Position numbers and translations under genes: made by a program. Shown here one piece after another: positions 1 through 9,190 of a stretch of DNA of 64,000 nt. Every line of letters begins with the position of its first letter. Positions within the stretch are counted from its first letter, which is position 1. The notes beneath the pieces were generated by a model. The model made no database searches. It was not told the origin of the DNA and was given only the letters and a program-made list of their open reading frames with translations. The stretch covers positions 1 through 64,000 of the forward strand of contig NZ_JAHBBF010000002.1 in assembly GCF_019331725.1 (NCBI RefSeq). The letters run 5' to 3'. This DNA is from Bifidobacterium saguinibicoloris (lineage in GTDB: Bacteria > Actinomycetota > Actinomycetes > Actinomycetales > Bifidobacteriaceae).

Positions 1-871
1 CATAATTGCTCTGGTTGCCCGAGAACGACAGGTTGTACGCGTACATGTTCGGCGTGTAGTACGTCGTGATCGCGTTGCCCGGCACCATGTTCTGCAGGAT
101 CGAGGGCTCGTTGAACAACTGGAACGAGCCGATGATCGAGAAGATCACCGTGATCGCCAGGCTGCCCTTCAACTCCGGCAGCTTGATGCTCTTCACGATC
201 TGCCACTCCGACGCGCCATCGATGCTGGCCGCCTCATACAGGGAATGCGGGATCGTCGACAACGACGAATAGAAGATCAGCATGTTGTAGCCCGTGAACT
301 CCCACGTGTTGATGTTCCCGATCGACGCCAACAGCACGTTCGGGGCGAACATATCCAAATGAGTGCCCAACGCGCCGTTCAACGAGCCCACCAGACCATA
401 CTTCGCGCCATACACGAAACCCCAGATCAACGTGGACACCACCGCCGGCACCGCATACGGCAGGAACGTCGAGATACGGAAGAACTTCGTGCCATGCAGC
501 TTCATCGAATCCAACGCCAACGCCATCGCCGCCGCCAGGAACAACATGATCGGCACCTGCACCACCGTGAACAACGCCACACGACCCACCGACGACCAGA
601 ACTGCTGATCACCCAACAACCTGGCGTAGTTCTCCACACCAACGAACCGCGTACCACCGATCATCTGCTTCTTGAAAAACGAGATATAGACCGCGTACAC
701 GATCGGGATGATGAACACGAACACGAACACCACCGCGAACGGCCACATGAACTTCCAACCACGCCAATCCGCCTTATGCCTATTCTCACGGGCAACGGCG
801 GTGTGCCGGTCCGCTTGTGCGGGCAGGACGCCCATGGGGGCCGTTCCTGCGGTCGCTGTCTGTGCTGACAT
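1..871 (-). CDS. Sugar ABC transporter permease (MalF-type), 3' end outside window
   Basis: Inner-membrane permease subunit of a CUT1-type sugar importer, predicted to form the channel with a second permease that would lie beyond the left edge. The ATG at 871 opens an unbroken frame to base 1 (290 codons). A polar N-terminus of about 35 residues (ending HKADWRGWKF) precedes the first membrane segment (FVFVFIIPIVYAVYI), and further hydrophobic segments follow. Near the left edge is the EAA loop (EAASIDGASEWQIVKSIKLP), which contacts the ATPase. The gene follows the solute-binding protein on the same strand, separated by a hairpin. The ligand is inferred to be beta-1,4-galacto-oligosaccharide from the adjacent GH53 and GH35 genes. 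The missing C-terminus is a window effect, not a mutation. Confidence 0.9.
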   Translation of the reverse strand, partial: MSAQTATAGTAPMGVLPAQADRHTAVARENRHKADWRGWKFMWPFAVVFVFVFIIPIVYAVYISFFKKQMIGGTRFVGVENYARLLGDQQFWSSVGRVALFTVVQVPIMLFLAAAMALALDSMKLHGTKFFRISTFLPYAVPAVVSTLIWGFVYGAKYGLVGSLNGALGTHLDMFAPNVLLASIGNINTWEFTGYNMLIFYSSLSTIPHSLYEAASIDGASEWQIVKSIKLPELKGSLAITVIFSIIGSFQLFNEPSILQNMVPGNAITTYYTPNMYAYNLSFSGNQSNY

Positions 872-965
872 GATGGTTCTCACTTTCTGGAGGCCGGTCC
901 CGTCATGTCGTTCACGGAGCCGGGGTAGTTGATGATGGCGGCGGGAACCGTCGCCGGGCATGACG

Positions 966-1000
966 AGGCGGGGACACCCCTTTGGGGAGCATCCCCGCCT
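966..1000 (-). terminator. Hairpin between solute-binding protein and permease genes
   Basis: Arms AGGCGGGGA (966-974) and TCCCCGCCT (992-1000) enclose a second small stem (ACCCC/GGGGA). There is no clear T-run. It lies 132 bp past the solute-binding-protein stop and before the permease start. I infer partial termination or 3'-end protection, which would give more binding protein than permease. This arrangement is common in ABC importer operons. Confidence 0.55.
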
Positions 1001-1131
1001 TCGGGTTGTGGAACGTGCCGGCGTTGTCGGCGGTACGGGAAGGAGGACGACCGGAGGGAGAGGAAGGAAGGTGTGTTGGCCCTCCGGTCGCATACCGTGC
1101 CGATTGAAGCGGGCGCCGGCCCGTCACGCGG

Positions 1132-2481
1132 TTACTTCACGGTGACGGTGTAGCCCTGCTGTTCGCCCTGCTCGGCAAGCTTCTTGCCGTAGTTGGTCAG
1201 GGCCTGCTCGAGGGTGATCTCCTTGGTGTAGGCCTTGGAGACCTCATCACCGTAGGCGGACTGCGCGAACGGGTTGTACGGCAGGTACTGGAACTTCTCA
1301 GTCGGACGCTGGGCCGCTTCGGAGAGGACCTTGTTGACGTTCTGGCCGCCGAAGTAGTCGTTGGTCTTCTTGTTGCCCTCGGTGGTCGGGTCGGTGAAGG
1401 AATCGGACTGGAGGATCTTCTTCAGGGACGGGAAGGTACCGGTGTCGGCCATCTCCTGGGCGCCATCGCCGTGGGTCATGTACTCGACGAACTTGTAGGC
1501 GGCGGCCTGGTTCTTGGAGAGCTTGACGACGGAGAGCGCGGAACCGCCATCCTCGGCGGAGACCTCCTGGCCCTCCTCCCACTGCGGCAGCTGCGCCACG
1601 CGCCAGTTGCCGGCCTGGTCGGGGGCACCGGTCATGAGGTTGATCGGCATCCAGGCGCCGATGGTCAGGGAGGCGAGCGTGCCGTCGTTGAGCTCACGGT
1701 TCCAGTCGTCGGACCAGTTCGGGGTCTTGGTGTCGACGAGGTCCTCGTCGATGAGCTTCTGGACGAACTTGATGTAGCGCTGCATGCCCGCGTCCTTGGT
1801 CATGTTGATGGTGATCTTCTCGCCATCGACCTTCCACGGCTTGGCACCGGCCTGCCAGATCTGCGCGGTGAACGGCTGATAGTCGCCGGAGGTGCCGGCG
1901 AGGTTGGTGATGTAGGAGCCGGTGGCGCGGATCTTCTTGGCGGCCTCGTAGTAGTCGTCCCAGGTCTTGATGGACTCGCCGTCCACGCCGGCCTTGTCGA
2001 ACACGGCCTTGTTGTAGAAGAACATCTCCGGGCCGGAATCGATCGGCAGCGCGTACGGCTTGCTGTTGTACTGGAGCTTGTTCCACGGACCGGCGGCGAA
2101 ATCGTCCGCGAGCTTGTCGGCGCCGAACTCGGAGAGGTCGACGAGTCCGTCGGTGACGGCGAACTGGGTGACGGTCGGGTCCTCGAGCATGACGACGTCC
2201 GGGGCGCCGTTGCCGGCGGCGATCGCGTTGGAGAGAGCCGTGGAGGTCTTCTCGGCAGTGCCGGTGTTGTTGAACTTGACGGTGATGCCGGGGTTGGCCT
2301 TTTCGAATCCGGAGATGATCTTCTTCATCGAGTTGCCGGAGTCCCATCCCCAGAACACGAGTTCGGCCTTGTCGGCGTCGCCCTTGTTCGCGTCGGCGCC
2401 GTTGCTGGAGCCGCAGGCGGCGAGGCCGACGAGGGTGGCTACGGCCGCGGTGGCCGCCACGATCTTCTTGATGTTGCGCAT
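1132..2481 (-). CDS. Extracellular sugar-binding lipoprotein (SBP family 1)
   Basis: Substrate-binding lipoprotein (449 aa) of the sugar ABC importer. The signal peptide starts MRNIKKIVAATAAVATLVG and ends in a lipobox LAAC with the lipid-anchored cysteine at about residue 23. The mature part resembles MalE-type family 1 binding proteins (early motif ELVFWGWDSGNSMKKI; later ALPIDSGPEMFFYNKAVFDK). The ATG at 2481 was chosen because GGAGGAG sits just upstream and the signal peptide begins there; the same frame stays open upstream but lacks these signs. It has its own promoter with two operators (2609-2662). By context it probably binds galactan fragments, similar in position to galC in other bifidobacterial galactan clusters, but specificity cannot be read from the sequence. 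Confidence 0.9.
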   Translation of the reverse strand: MRNIKKIVAATAAVATLVGLAACGSSNGADANKGDADKAELVFWGWDSGNSMKKIISGFEKANPGITVKFNNTGTAEKTSTALSNAIAAGNGAPDVVMLEDPTVTQFAVTDGLVDLSEFGADKLADDFAAGPWNKLQYNSKPYALPIDSGPEMFFYNKAVFDKAGVDGESIKTWDDYYEAAKKIRATGSYITNLAGTSGDYQPFTAQIWQAGAKPWKVDGEKITINMTKDAGMQRYIKFVQKLIDEDLVDTKTPNWSDDWNRELNDGTLASLTIGAWMPINLMTGAPDQAGNWRVAQLPQWEEGQEVSAEDGGSALSVVKLSKNQAAAYKFVEYMTHGDGAQEMADTGTFPSLKKILQSDSFTDPTTEGNKKTNDYFGGQNVNKVLSEAAQRPTEKFQYLPYNPFAQSAYGDEVSKAYTKEITLEQALTNYGKKLAEQGEQQGYTVTVK

Positions 2482-2608
2482 GATGTGTTCTCCTCCGTGA
2501 ACCTCGGGCCTCCGCCCCGCCGCCGTCCGTCGCGCTTCCGTGCGCTCCGGTGCCGGTGCGGCCGATGTCCTTGGCTGACTTCTTTGTGTTTGTCCGGGTG
2601 TCTGCTGT

Positions 2609-2624
2609 GGTACACCCGTGTACC
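2609..2624 (-). promoter_or_regulatory. LacI-type operator 1 upstream of the sugar-binding protein
   Basis: GGTACACCCGTGTACC, a perfect inverted repeat of 7-bp arms around CC. Its centre is 28 bp from operator 2, and it lies downstream of the predicted -10 box, a repressing position. A close relative occurs before the galactanase gene at 7986-8001. Confidence 0.7.
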
Positions 2625-2634
2625 AACAACTCCT

Positions 2635-2662
2635 ATGATACAACCGTGTACCAATTTGTCAA
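2635..2662 (-). promoter_or_regulatory. Promoter of the sugar-binding protein with embedded operator 2
   Basis: On the minus strand, TTGACA (2657-2662) and TATCAT (2635-2640) are separated by 16 bp. The second operator copy GATACAACCGTGTACC (2637-2652) fills the spacer and overlaps the -10 box, so a bound repressor would block RNA polymerase. The intergenic stretch 2663-2815 shows nothing else I recognise. Confidence 0.7.
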
Positions 2663-2815
2663 AACAACGCGACACGCCCGGATTTCCAAGGATTTCGCAG
2701 CTTTTCCCACATTCGTCACCACATAGGAATCGACATGCATCATCGAAAAACGACAACCATGAACCTCGTCCCCACCATGCGGAACGCCCATACCCAGGCC
2801 CCTCCCCCGATACGA

Positions 2816-2857
2816 CGATGTCCGGCGCACCAGCCTGAGCCGGTTCGCCGGACATCG
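2816..2857 (-). terminator. Hairpin terminator downstream of the GH35 gene
   Basis: Perfect 12-bp arms CGATGTCCGGCG (2816-2827) and CGCCGGACATCG (2846-2857) lie 19 bp beyond the beta-galactosidase stop. This separates that gene from the sugar-binding-protein promoter. Confidence 0.7.
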
Positions 2858-2875
2858 TTCACCGCATCGCCCCGA

Positions 2876-5224
2876 TCACCGCCGGAGCACGTCATCCAAC
2901 GGCGCCTGATACACGGGCACCAGGTCGACCCGCTGCAGAGCACCCGTCAACCGCTCGACACGTTCCATGCGCGCGGCCATCGCCGATTCCACATCGACGG
3001 TGACGCCCTCCTTCACCGGGGTGATGGTCAGCACCATGCGCCCGCCATGCCGCGCCAGGATCCGCGCATGCTCGCGCAACCCGACCTCCCAGACGTCGCC
3101 GTTGGAGAAGTCGTCATCCACCAGCGTTCCGCCGCACCACAGCCATCCGACGTCGCCGGCATAACGGATGCGCAGACGCGCATCGACGACGTCCCCTGCA
3201 CCTTCCGCATCATCGGAACCCATCAGCGCATCCACCACCCCTTCGGGCAGCGTGACCGCATACCGGGTGTCGGACAGACGCTCCACGGTCGGAGCGGCGT
3301 CCGCCGCAAGCCCGCCCCGCGAGAACCGGAGGACGGAGGAACGCGTCACGCCGTCGGCCGAACACACGCACGCCCCCACCTCCGGTTTCACGGATTCGAC
3401 CACAAGACGTCCGTCGGACGCGAATACCGCCGCGGCATCGTTGGCGATGGTGCCGTCCCGCATGTCGCGGAACGCGTCGGCGTCGACGAACACCAGCCTG
3501 CCATCGCCGTCCACGCTCATCGCCTCGGCGTACGCACGCGACAGGCAGACGACGTCGACCGCCCCATCCCCCTCACGGACCGTGAAGCGGTCGATGTCGC
3601 GATCCGGCGGCACGACATGCGTCAGCCCGTCCGCGAAACGGAACCAACAGCGGTCCATGCCCTCGGGACGCAGGAACACGGCGGTCCGACGGCCCGCGAC
3701 GGCCTCGTCGACGACGGTGACCGGCTGCGCGGTGGCGGCGATCAACGTGACGCCACCCAAGTCGAGGTTGAACGGCAGGATGCAGTTCTCCCCCGAAGCG
3801 AGGCCGACGCCGTCGAAACGGATCATGCGTCCCGAAGCGAGCGTCACCTCGATGGTCTCGCCGTGCTTGGCCGGCGCATCGGCGTGATCCTGGAAGTTGC
3901 AGATGAACACGAAGCCGCGTTCGCCGTCCGAGCGGACGCACCAGCGCAGCGGTTCCACGTCCTTCGGGACGATGCCGCGCTGGTCGTCCGGCACCACCGT
4001 CTGCAGCGGGCAGAGTCGCTCGCCGAACGCGGCGGCGAACCGGTGCAGCGGTTTGAGCCGTCGATACGATTCGCGCGTCTGTCCATACGACCCCAGCGCG
4101 GCCTGGAAGTCGTAGGAGATCTTCGTCGTCTGGCTTTCGTTGAGGTACACGCCGTCGCCGATCGGGTTCGTACCGCCGTGGAACAGGTAGTAGCCGAGGA
4201 AGTTGCAGCCGGAAGCCATCTTGATGTTGGCCATCGCGTCCACGGACCGCATCGGCAGCACGAACCGGTACCGGTAGGAGCTGAACATGCCGCCGCCCAT
4301 CTCGCAGCAGGCGTAGGGCTTCTCGCCCGGCTCGTAGGCGGGATCGAACTCCTCGTTGCGCGGGCAATCCGCCGCGTTGAAATCACGGTACAGGTATTCG
4401 TCGGTCACCGGATGCTCACCGGGGCCGGCGTAGAACAGCCACGGCCGGTACGGGTATCCTCCCCACAACGGCAGCACGTCGTCCGGCACCGCCGCGCCGC
4501 CCCACGCGGTGGCGGTGAAGAACGGCACCGCCACGCCCTCGTCGAGGGCGATGCGGCGCAGCGCGTCGATGTAGGCGACGCCGTCATGCCCTCCGGGAAC
4601 CCACTCGTCGGAGGTACCGGTGGTCATCTCCCACGGCGCGGACGAATGCATGTACTCGTTGTCGAGCTGCGCGGCGATGACCGGGCCGCCGTCCTTGAAA
4701 TACAGCCCCTCGAGCTGACCTGCGATGTGCCGGTACCAGTCCCGCACCCGTTCCAGGAATCCCGGATCCAGGGAACGCACCTCATACGGCTCGCCGTACA
4801 GCCAGTCGGGCAGACCGCCGTTGCGCGCCTCGCCGTGCACGAACGGACCGATGCGGACGATCACCTTCAGCCCGTGGCTCGCGCAGAGTTCGACGAACCG
4901 GCGCAGGTCGCGGCGTCCGGTGAAGTCCCATACGCCCTCGTGCTCCTCATGGTGGTTCCAGAACGCGTAGGTGGATACGACGTTGACGCCGCCGGCCGCC
5001 ATCTTGGCGAGTTCGGCGTCCCATCCGGCGGGGTCCAGACGAGAATACTGGCATTCGCCGCTCACCACATACCACGGCCTGCCGTTGAGGGTCATGTACC
5101 GGTTGGTGAATCCGATGACGTCACCGTCGGGAGCGGTGGCATACCTCGGATCCACGATGGGGAATGCGGAGATCCGTGTGCCGGTGGCGCCGCGGAGATC
5201 GCAGGTATGGATGGATTCGGACAT
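2876..5224 (-). CDS. GH35-family beta-galactosidase, cytoplasmic
   Basis: Predicted beta-galactosidase (782 aa) without a signal peptide, expected to cleave imported galacto-oligosaccharides. GH35 hallmarks are VSGECQYSRLDP at about 54-65, STYAFWNHHE at about 84-93, RIGPFVHGEARNGGLPDWL at about 124-142 and GGPVIAAQLDNEY. The Glu of NEY (about 190) is the probable acid/base. The candidate nucleophile is Glu about 308 in CCEMGGG, a divergent form of the usual motif. A long beta-rich C-terminal half follows. ATG 5224 was chosen for the AAGGAAAG about 10 nt upstream. It lies downstream of the galactanase gene and may be read through from it, since I see no operator directly before it. Other bifidobacterial galactan clusters usually carry a GH42 enzyme here (established knowledge). 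Confidence 0.85.
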   Translation of the reverse strand: MSESIHTCDLRGATGTRISAFPIVDPRYATAPDGDVIGFTNRYMTLNGRPWYVVSGECQYSRLDPAGWDAELAKMAAGGVNVVSTYAFWNHHEEHEGVWDFTGRRDLRRFVELCASHGLKVIVRIGPFVHGEARNGGLPDWLYGEPYEVRSLDPGFLERVRDWYRHIAGQLEGLYFKDGGPVIAAQLDNEYMHSSAPWEMTTGTSDEWVPGGHDGVAYIDALRRIALDEGVAVPFFTATAWGGAAVPDDVLPLWGGYPYRPWLFYAGPGEHPVTDEYLYRDFNAADCPRNEEFDPAYEPGEKPYACCEMGGGMFSSYRYRFVLPMRSVDAMANIKMASGCNFLGYYLFHGGTNPIGDGVYLNESQTTKISYDFQAALGSYGQTRESYRRLKPLHRFAAAFGERLCPLQTVVPDDQRGIVPKDVEPLRWCVRSDGERGFVFICNFQDHADAPAKHGETIEVTLASGRMIRFDGVGLASGENCILPFNLDLGGVTLIAATAQPVTVVDEAVAGRRTAVFLRPEGMDRCWFRFADGLTHVVPPDRDIDRFTVREGDGAVDVVCLSRAYAEAMSVDGDGRLVFVDADAFRDMRDGTIANDAAAVFASDGRLVVESVKPEVGACVCSADGVTRSSVLRFSRGGLAADAAPTVERLSDTRYAVTLPEGVVDALMGSDDAEGAGDVVDARLRIRYAGDVGWLWCGGTLVDDDFSNGDVWEVGLREHARILARHGGRMVLTITPVKEGVTVDVESAMAARMERVERLTGALQRVDLVPVYQAPLDDVLRR

Positions 5225-5311
5225 GATGATCACACTTTCCTTGTCGTCGTGCTCGTTGCTGCCTGTCATCGCACGGACCGCTCGCCGGCCTGTGCATGCC
5301 GTGCCATACAA

Positions 5312-5357
5312 CCCAGGGCGGGCGCCCTCGTCGGATGACGAAGACGCCCGCCCTGGG
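5312..5357 (-). terminator. Hairpin downstream of the galactanase gene
   Basis: Perfect 13-bp arms CCCAGGGCGGGCG (5312-5324) and CGCCCGCCCTGGG (5345-5357) with a 20-nt loop. It lies 75 bp past the galactanase stop and lacks a strong T-run, so it may be a partial terminator or an mRNA-stabilising structure before the GH35 gene. Confidence 0.7.
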
Positions 5358-5431
5358 GATTCGGTCGGACACCGGCCGGCGTCCGGCCGACCGGTGCCCG
5401 ACCGGAGTTCTGTCGCCCGGCGCGGAACCGA

Positions 5432-7957
5432 TCAGCGCGTCGACCGGCGCCTGCGCCAGACCATCAGGACGAAACCTGCCATGGCCGACAGCCCGCATGC
5501 GGCGGCCACGAGCGCGACCGTGGCACCGGTGCGCGACAGTTCCTTCGTCCCGTCGGTCTTGTGCTTCGGGCCGGCGGTGACAGCGCCGCCGGAACCCTCA
5601 CCCGCGGAGCCGTTACCGGAACCATCCTCGGAACCGGGCTTCTGCGTGTCCGTGCCCGGACCGGGCGTCGGGTCCGGCGTCGGCTCGGGATCGGGGTCCG
5701 GATCGGGCGTCGGCGTGGTGGAGGCCAGCGCGTCGAGCGCCTCGTTCACCAGCGTGGTGGCCTTGGCGATCGATTCGGAGGTGGCGGCGGATCCGGCCGC
5801 GACGACCTTGGCGATCTCGACCGCCTCGTCGAGCTTGGTGAGCGATTCGGCGGTGTATCCGTCACGGTCGATGCCTTCGGCCTTGGTGATGGCGGCGTTC
5901 AGGCCGTCCATGCCTTCCGGCTTCGAGGCTTGGGTGAGGGTGAAGTCGTCGATGGTGCCGTACAGGCCGCCGGCGAGCGCGGCGTCGAGGGTGACGGTCA
6001 CGGTGCCGGATTCGCCCACGACGATGTTCGTCACGGTGGCGGTGGAGTCGAGTTCGGTGTTGATGGCGGTCATCGGATTGCTGTAGTCCTTGCCGTCGGC
6101 GCTGGCCTTGAGGGTCATGGCGTCCGTGTCCGACATGTCGGTGCCGCGCACGGTGGCGGTGAGCTGGTAGGTGCCGGGCTTGAGTCCGGTCACGGTCTGC
6201 GTGGCGCTGAACTTGGCGCCCGCGCCGCCGTCCTTGCCGGACCAGTAGTACAGGCCGTAGCTGCCGTCGGAGGAGTTGCCGCTCTTCTTGCGGAGGAATT
6301 GGGCGTCCGCCTCGGAGGACGGGTCGAGCGTGACGGCCCACTTGGTCATGTCGTCGTCCTCGAAGCTCGGGTTGGCGAGATGGTTGGTGGGGGTCACGGT
6401 CACGACGGCCTTCGCGGTATGGCCGGATGCGGTGACACCGGTCACGGTGAACGTTCCGGAGCCTTGCGCCCAGTCCAGCGACTTGCGCCAGGTCACGTTC
6501 TCCTGCTCGTCCTTGCCGTCCTTGTAGGTGAGGGTGACCTGCTGGGGCAGGGTGACGGGTTCGCCTTCGGCGACGGTGATGTTCGTGTCCTCGACGCCGA
6601 GGAACGTGTGCGGCGCCGCGGCGCCGGTGCGGATGTAGTTGAATGCCTGGAGGGATCCGAGCGCGTTGCCTTTGGCGTCGAACAGGGCCATGTTGTCCCA
6701 TCCGGAGCCGTCGGTGGTGCCGGCCCAGCCGCCGGACTTGTAGTAGCCCTTGGCGTATTCGCTGATCCAGCCGGAGCCGTACTTGCGCCACTTCTCGCGG
6801 TTGGCTTCGATCTGTTCCGGGGTGTCGGCCGGGCCGACGGCGATCCATGCGGGCTCCCAGTAGAAGAAGCCGAGGCCGTCGTCGTGTCCGTCGCCGTCGT
6901 TGTCGCCGATGCCGTTGACGGCGGCGGCGACGTCGTGGATGTTGTCGGCCTGGCCTTGGGCGCTCACCGGGTAGGCCTTGAGCTTGTCGGCGTTGTGGGG
7001 GCCGTAGTTGTTCTTGTAGCCGTCGGTGTCCGCGATCTGGTAGGGCCAGGCGGTTTCGGCGATCATGACGTCCTTGTGGTGGGTCTTGGCCACGGTCTTG
7101 AGCACGTTCGCCACCTGCGCGATGGTGGTGGAGCCCCAGGCGTAGAAGGACATGGCGAAGACGTCGTAGTCGATGCCCTGCTGTTCGAAGTTGTCCGCCC
7201 AGGAGGCCTTGGCCTTCTGGTTGAAGTGCAGCGCGACCTTAGTGGTGTGCTCGCCGTTGGCGTCGGTTTCGGGGTAGACCTCGCGGACGGCCTGGCTGCC
7301 GGCCTTGTAGATCTTGGCCATGTTGTCCGCGCCGGAGATGCCGGTGATCTTGTTGTTGGATTCGTTGCCGACCTGCACCATGCCGACGTCCACGCCGGCG
7401 GCCTTGAACTTCTCCAGGGACTCCTTGGTGAAGTCGTGCACGGCCTGGGCCATCTTGTCCGGTTCGGAGACGTACTGCTTCCACGCCTTCGGCGCGGGCT
7501 GGCCGTCGGGCCAGAAGTCGGAGTAGTGGAAGTCCACGAGGACCTTCATGCCGGCGGCGGTGGCGCGCTTGCCGATCTGGATGGCGCGGTTGACGTCCAC
7601 GTTGCCGGCGCCGTAGCCGTTGCCGTCCGCGTCGAACGGGTCGTTCCACACGCGCACGCGGGCGTAGTTGACGCCGGCATTGCGCAGTATCGTCACCGCA
7701 TCCTGCGTCTGTCCCTGCGGGTTGCGGTAGGTGACCCCGCTTTCCTCCTCGCTGAGCAGCGAGGAGAAGTCCGCGCCCGCGATGAAGTCGGATCCGAGTC
7801 CTTCGACCTTCTCGACGTTCACTTCGCCTTCCGGCACCGCGTCGGCCGCGAAGGCCGGGAGCGCCGTGCCGGTGAACGCCATCGCCGCCGCGACGGCGGC
7901 GCCCAGGGCGCGTCCCCATCCCGTGCGCCGTTGCCGGTTCGCTGTCCGTTGTGTCAT
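5432..7957 (-). CDS. galA: Cell-wall-anchored endo-beta-1,4-galactanase (GH53)
   Basis: Secreted arabinogalactan endo-beta-1,4-galactosidase (841 aa) that would cut galactan outside the cell. A long signal peptide (residues 1-38, ending ALPAFA) leads into the GH53 barrel. The acid/base Glu is about 199 in VQVGNES and the nucleophile Glu about 301 in VMIAETAWPY. After about residue 400 come a bacterial Ig-like domain (starting NITVAEGEPVTLPQQVTL), a carbohydrate-binding-like domain (NPSFEDDDMTKWAV; CBM61 is common in this position), a three-helix FIVAR-like segment, a (PD)n-rich wall linker, and a sortase signal LSRTG with membrane helix and RRRR tail. ATG 7957 follows GGAGG and starts the signal peptide. 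An operator lies 28 bp upstream. The symbol follows the bifidobacterial GH53 genes. Confidence 0.92.
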   Translation of the reverse strand: MTQRTANRQRRTGWGRALGAAVAAAMAFTGTALPAFAADAVPEGEVNVEKVEGLGSDFIAGADFSSLLSEEESGVTYRNPQGQTQDAVTILRNAGVNYARVRVWNDPFDADGNGYGAGNVDVNRAIQIGKRATAAGMKVLVDFHYSDFWPDGQPAPKAWKQYVSEPDKMAQAVHDFTKESLEKFKAAGVDVGMVQVGNESNNKITGISGADNMAKIYKAGSQAVREVYPETDANGEHTTKVALHFNQKAKASWADNFEQQGIDYDVFAMSFYAWGSTTIAQVANVLKTVAKTHHKDVMIAETAWPYQIADTDGYKNNYGPHNADKLKAYPVSAQGQADNIHDVAAAVNGIGDNDGDGHDDGLGFFYWEPAWIAVGPADTPEQIEANREKWRKYGSGWISEYAKGYYKSGGWAGTTDGSGWDNMALFDAKGNALGSLQAFNYIRTGAAAPHTFLGVEDTNITVAEGEPVTLPQQVTLTYKDGKDEQENVTWRKSLDWAQGSGTFTVTGVTASGHTAKAVVTVTPTNHLANPSFEDDDMTKWAVTLDPSSEADAQFLRKKSGNSSDGSYGLYYWSGKDGGAGAKFSATQTVTGLKPGTYQLTATVRGTDMSDTDAMTLKASADGKDYSNPMTAINTELDSTATVTNIVVGESGTVTVTLDAALAGGLYGTIDDFTLTQASKPEGMDGLNAAITKAEGIDRDGYTAESLTKLDEAVEIAKVVAAGSAATSESIAKATTLVNEALDALASTTPTPDPDPDPEPTPDPTPGPGTDTQKPGSEDGSGNGSAGEGSGGAVTAGPKHKTDGTKELSRTGATVALVAAACGLSAMAGFVLMVWRRRRSTR

Positions 7958-7985
7958 TGTTCCTCCGTTCCATTCCTTCCGCCTA

Positions 7986-8001
7986 GATGCACCGGTGTAT
8001 C
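7986..8001 (-). promoter_or_regulatory. Galactan operator between galactanase and AraC genes
   Basis: GATGCACCGGTGTATC is a near-perfect palindrome matching the operators at 2609-2624 and 2637-2652 (consensus GRTACAMCSGTGTACC). It lies 28 bp before the galactanase start and 73 bp before the divergent AraC gene, so it could control both. The cognate LacI protein is not in this window; it may lie beyond the left edge. Confidence 0.65.
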
Positions 8002-8074
8002 TATCGCGGTACAATCAATCACACACGCATCGACGCCACCACACACGCACCATCACACCGCAAAAGAGACAACA

Positions 8075-9010
8075 ATGACCAAGAAAGCGACAAACGCCGC
8101 ATCGGCGCATACGGCGCCGACGATCATCCATCCAGTGGAGCAGGGCGTCATCCCGGAGGAATCGACGCTGCTCATCACATCGCCCGGCACCGACGCCAGC
8201 CGCACGCTGCTCTACCCGCTGCGCATCGGACGGTTCGCCTACCGTCCGGGGTTCCGCCTCGAACGCCAACGCTTCGACAGCTTCCTGCTCGGCGTGGTCA
8301 CGGAGGGCACGCTGCACGCGACCATCTGGGCGGACGACGTCCCCCACCACTACGACGTCGCCCCGGGCCACGTCTTCCTCTTCGACACCTACCTCCACCA
8401 CGAGGGACGGGCGGACACGCTCACCCGCACCAGCATGATCCACTTCGACGGGGCGCCGGCCCGCACCTACTACGAACGCATCACCGCATCCTCCGGCAAC
8501 GTGTTCCCCATCGACAACCCCGCCGCGTTGGAGAACGCCATCGACGGACTGCTCGACGCGTACTCGAGCGGCTCCGGGAGCATCGACCTCATCGGCGCAC
8601 GCGTCCTCACCGACCTGCTCACCGACCTGGCCATACGCCGGACACCCGGCGAGAGCGACGCCCTGTCCGCCGTGCGCGAGACGCTCACGTTCCTCGCCGA
8701 GCATTACGCCGAGGACGTCACCGTCGACGCGCTCGCCCGCCGCGCCATGATGAGCTCGAGACAGTATCTGCGTAAATTCAAGGCGCTGACCGGCACCACC
8801 CCGTACGCCAAGCTCACCGGCATCCGCATGGACCATGCGCGGGAGCTCCTCACCCGCACGACGCAGCCCGTACGGCAGATCGCGAAAAGCGTCGGATACC
8901 CCAATCCGAACGCCTTCACCACCGCGTTCAAGAAGAGCGTCGGCATGACGCCGGCACGATACCGAAGCACCGAAGGCATCCTGGATGGCAGTGCGCAGCC
9001 GCTTCCATGA
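8075..9010 (+). CDS. AraC-family transcriptional regulator
   Basis: DNA-binding regulator (311 aa) with an N-terminal cupin-like ligand domain of the AraC_binding_2 type (residues about 40-170, including HHYDVAPGHVFLFDTY) and a C-terminal double helix-turn-helix (about 215-300). The first HTH is VDALARRAMMSSRQYLRKFK; the second contains IAKSVGYPNPNAFTTAFKKS and ends VGMTPARYR, the family signature. The ATG at 8075 matches the start of conserved sequence; the upstream AAAAGAGAC is a weak ribosome site. The gene is divergent from the galactanase gene and upstream of the MFS transporter. It may activate either or both; the inducer is unknown. Confidence 0.88.
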   Translation: MTKKATNAASAHTAPTIIHPVEQGVIPEESTLLITSPGTDASRTLLYPLRIGRFAYRPGFRLERQRFDSFLLGVVTEGTLHATIWADDVPHHYDVAPGHVFLFDTYLHHEGRADTLTRTSMIHFDGAPARTYYERITASSGNVFPIDNPAALENAIDGLLDAYSSGSGSIDLIGARVLTDLLTDLAIRRTPGESDALSAVRETLTFLAEHYAEDVTVDALARRAMMSSRQYLRKFKALTGTTPYAKLTGIRMDHARELLTRTTQPVRQIAKSVGYPNPNAFTTAFKKSVGMTPARYRSTEGILDGSAQPLP

Positions 9011-9190
9011 CCCGGCGGCGTCGGACCGCCGCCACCCGGCACCCACCCGGCATCCACCCGGTCGTCGCCCACACCGCACGGGCCGTATCGAATTCGGCAG
9101 CCGTGCGTGAAATACGCAATGACGAAACAACCTCTCCCCGCTAGTATGGGCGGTAATCCCCCATCGCTGTGTTTTTGAGAGGAAGAGCAT

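Noticed and set aside
2735..5338. Very long open frame opposite the GH35 gene
   Set aside because: It is the antisense shadow of a GC-rich gene; its translation is Arg/His/Val-rich with no family features, while the opposite strand shows clear GH35 motifs.
5561..8074. Upstream open frame in phase with the AraC gene
   Set aside because: It runs antisense to the galactanase and is Gly/Val/Arg-rich. The AraC family sequence starts only at 8075.
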